From the NCBI GenBank assembly GCA_022829145.1, contig CM040745.1, positions 15,115,501-15,179,500 on the forward strand: a stretch of 64,000 nucleotides of DNA, given 5' to 3'. Below the pieces are notes generated by a model. The model ran no database searches and was not told the DNA's origin. It saw only the letters and a list, made by a program, of their open reading frames with translations. The position numbers were made by a program, and so were the translations under genes. The stretch is from Albula goreensis (Eukaryota; Chordata; Actinopteri; Albuliformes; Albulidae). This document shows positions 61,712 to 64,000 of the stretch, piece by piece (within the stretch, counting starts at the first letter, position 1; the number at the start of each line of letters is the position of its first letter).

Positions 61712-62336
61712 AACTGTATATTGTTTGCTGGAAGAGACTGGTAGCCCATCCATTACATCGACTGTATCTGAAACGGTAATATTCAGTTTTAAATGCATAC
61801 AAACTGCTCTGGTGCCTTGGACAGTAGTTAAGAGTTTTAAGAGTGGGAAAGCTCAATGTCTAAATTGAAAAAGGGTCCAATGATCAGGTGCTTGACCCTT
61901 GAAGGCTACCACCACTATAACAATGCATGCTTCACTGGTCCAAGTAGCGTTTCCTTGGCGCCTCTGGTAGGCAAGAACATAGGCACCACTATAGCTGAGG
62001 GAGGCAAGACAACACCTGATTTTTAAAGTGTGTGTGTGCCCTCACACACTTTTATTTAGATTGTATGGCCAAGGTGGTCATCCCTGCCTTTCAAACGTTT
62101 CCTCTGTGCCAATTGGTGAGTACACCAAGGTTAAACCACATAAGTGTGACGGTAAATGTAAAAACCTAATAACTGCACCTCCTCATAGGGGGTGAGTCAA
62201 GTCATTAACAGTCTGATATTTATTGTGGACACTCCTTTTGCAACATGGGGTTAAAGTTCTGTGACAAGAGTCTGAGGGAATCTATCCTGTGCTTTACGAG
62301 GGACACAACAAGGGCATGGGAGGCAGTTTTTCCTAC

Positions 62337-62491
62337 CTTGTCATATGCCCCTTCCTCGTTTTGCCTGAAGACTCTACCATCCAGATTGAACACCCTGATG
62401 GCATCCTTCAGGGGCTGGGGAATGAAGGACTCCAGAGTCTGCTGCAGCCACCTCCTTCTCTCACTGTCCCATTCGTTACAATGCAACAGTC
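62337..62491 (-). CDS. nsun3: nsun3 internal coding exon (motif II/III region)
   Basis: This 155-nt exon carries 51 full codons after the two bases that complete the split Gly codon. Protein begins LLHCNEWDSERRRWLQQTLE, then SFIPQPLKDAIRVFNLDGR, and ends ...EEGAYDK. The acceptor AG is at 62493-62492 behind gtgttt, and the donor GT is at 62336-62335 (gtagga). The HCNEWD segment is the motif II region whose acidic residue contacts the SAM ribose, and FNLDGR is the motif III region. The LESFIPQPL signature distinguishes NSUN3 from NSUN4 and other family members. An open frame continues past the donor into the intron, but family similarity stops exactly at the GT, and the next exon restores it in phase 0. 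Confidence 0.95.

Positions 62492-64000
<1,509 letters not shown>

Larger units (their letters stand above)
59507..62336 (-). other. nsun3: nsun3 intron (2.8 kb)
   Basis: The intron is bounded by gtagga at 62336 and the acceptor AG at 59508-59507. It holds a degenerate tandem repeat at its 3' end, a complex CpG-retaining island at 60330-60860, an old SINE at 61095-61330, a CTCF-like motif at 61413-61426 and the Tc1-type hairpin at 61662-61711. No exon is seen in it. Confidence 0.85.

Overview
This is a vertebrate nuclear genome window, most likely from a ray-finned fish. The evidence is split coding exons with GT-AG introns, low coding density, many long dinucleotide, trinucleotide and tetranucleotide microsatellites, and diverged tRNA-derived SINEs of the type common in teleosts. 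There are no operons, CRISPR arrays or other prokaryotic features. Species cannot be fixed by reading alone.

One gene can be supported: the 3' two thirds of nsun3, the mitochondrial tRNA-Met wobble-cytosine methyltransferase, on the minus strand. Its last four coding exons lie at 63875-64000 (continuing past the window edge), 62337-62491, 59385-59506 and 53380-53638. All splice junctions are GT-AG, the reading phases agree across every junction, and the exons together encode 219 residues ending in a stop at 53380. The S-adenosylmethionine-binding motif and both family cysteine motifs are present. A likely poly(A) signal lies at 53072-53077. The first roughly 120 residues should lie beyond base 64000. 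The introns hold two old SINEs, a 50-bp Tc1-type perfect hairpin, a degenerate tandem repeat and several GC-richer islands that may be regulatory.

Bases 1 to about 53040 form a gene desert 3' of nsun3. No exon there could be supported on either strand; every long open frame is either microsatellite translation or lacks recognisable protein character. The desert is AT-rich, with complex, CpG-retaining islands (for example near 4.0-4.4, 6.0, 9.8-10.5, 14.0, 15.8, 17.4, 19.7, 20.4, 42.5, 47.6, 49.5 and 51.6 kb) that look like conserved noncoding element candidates. It also holds one old SINE (44.1-44.3 kb), a four-copy diverged local repeat family (26.3-29.2 kb), strong hairpins and G-quadruplex motifs. 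From memory, human NSUN3 is also followed by a very large desert before EPHA6, so the layout fits conserved synteny with regulatory DNA for a distant developmental gene. No novel enzymatic or defence system was found. The most checkable unusual signals are the local repeat family, the intronic palindrome, a convergent pair of CTCF-like motifs (42.64 and 61.42 kb) and a cluster of ATTGC-NN-GCAAT sites at 35.6 kb.
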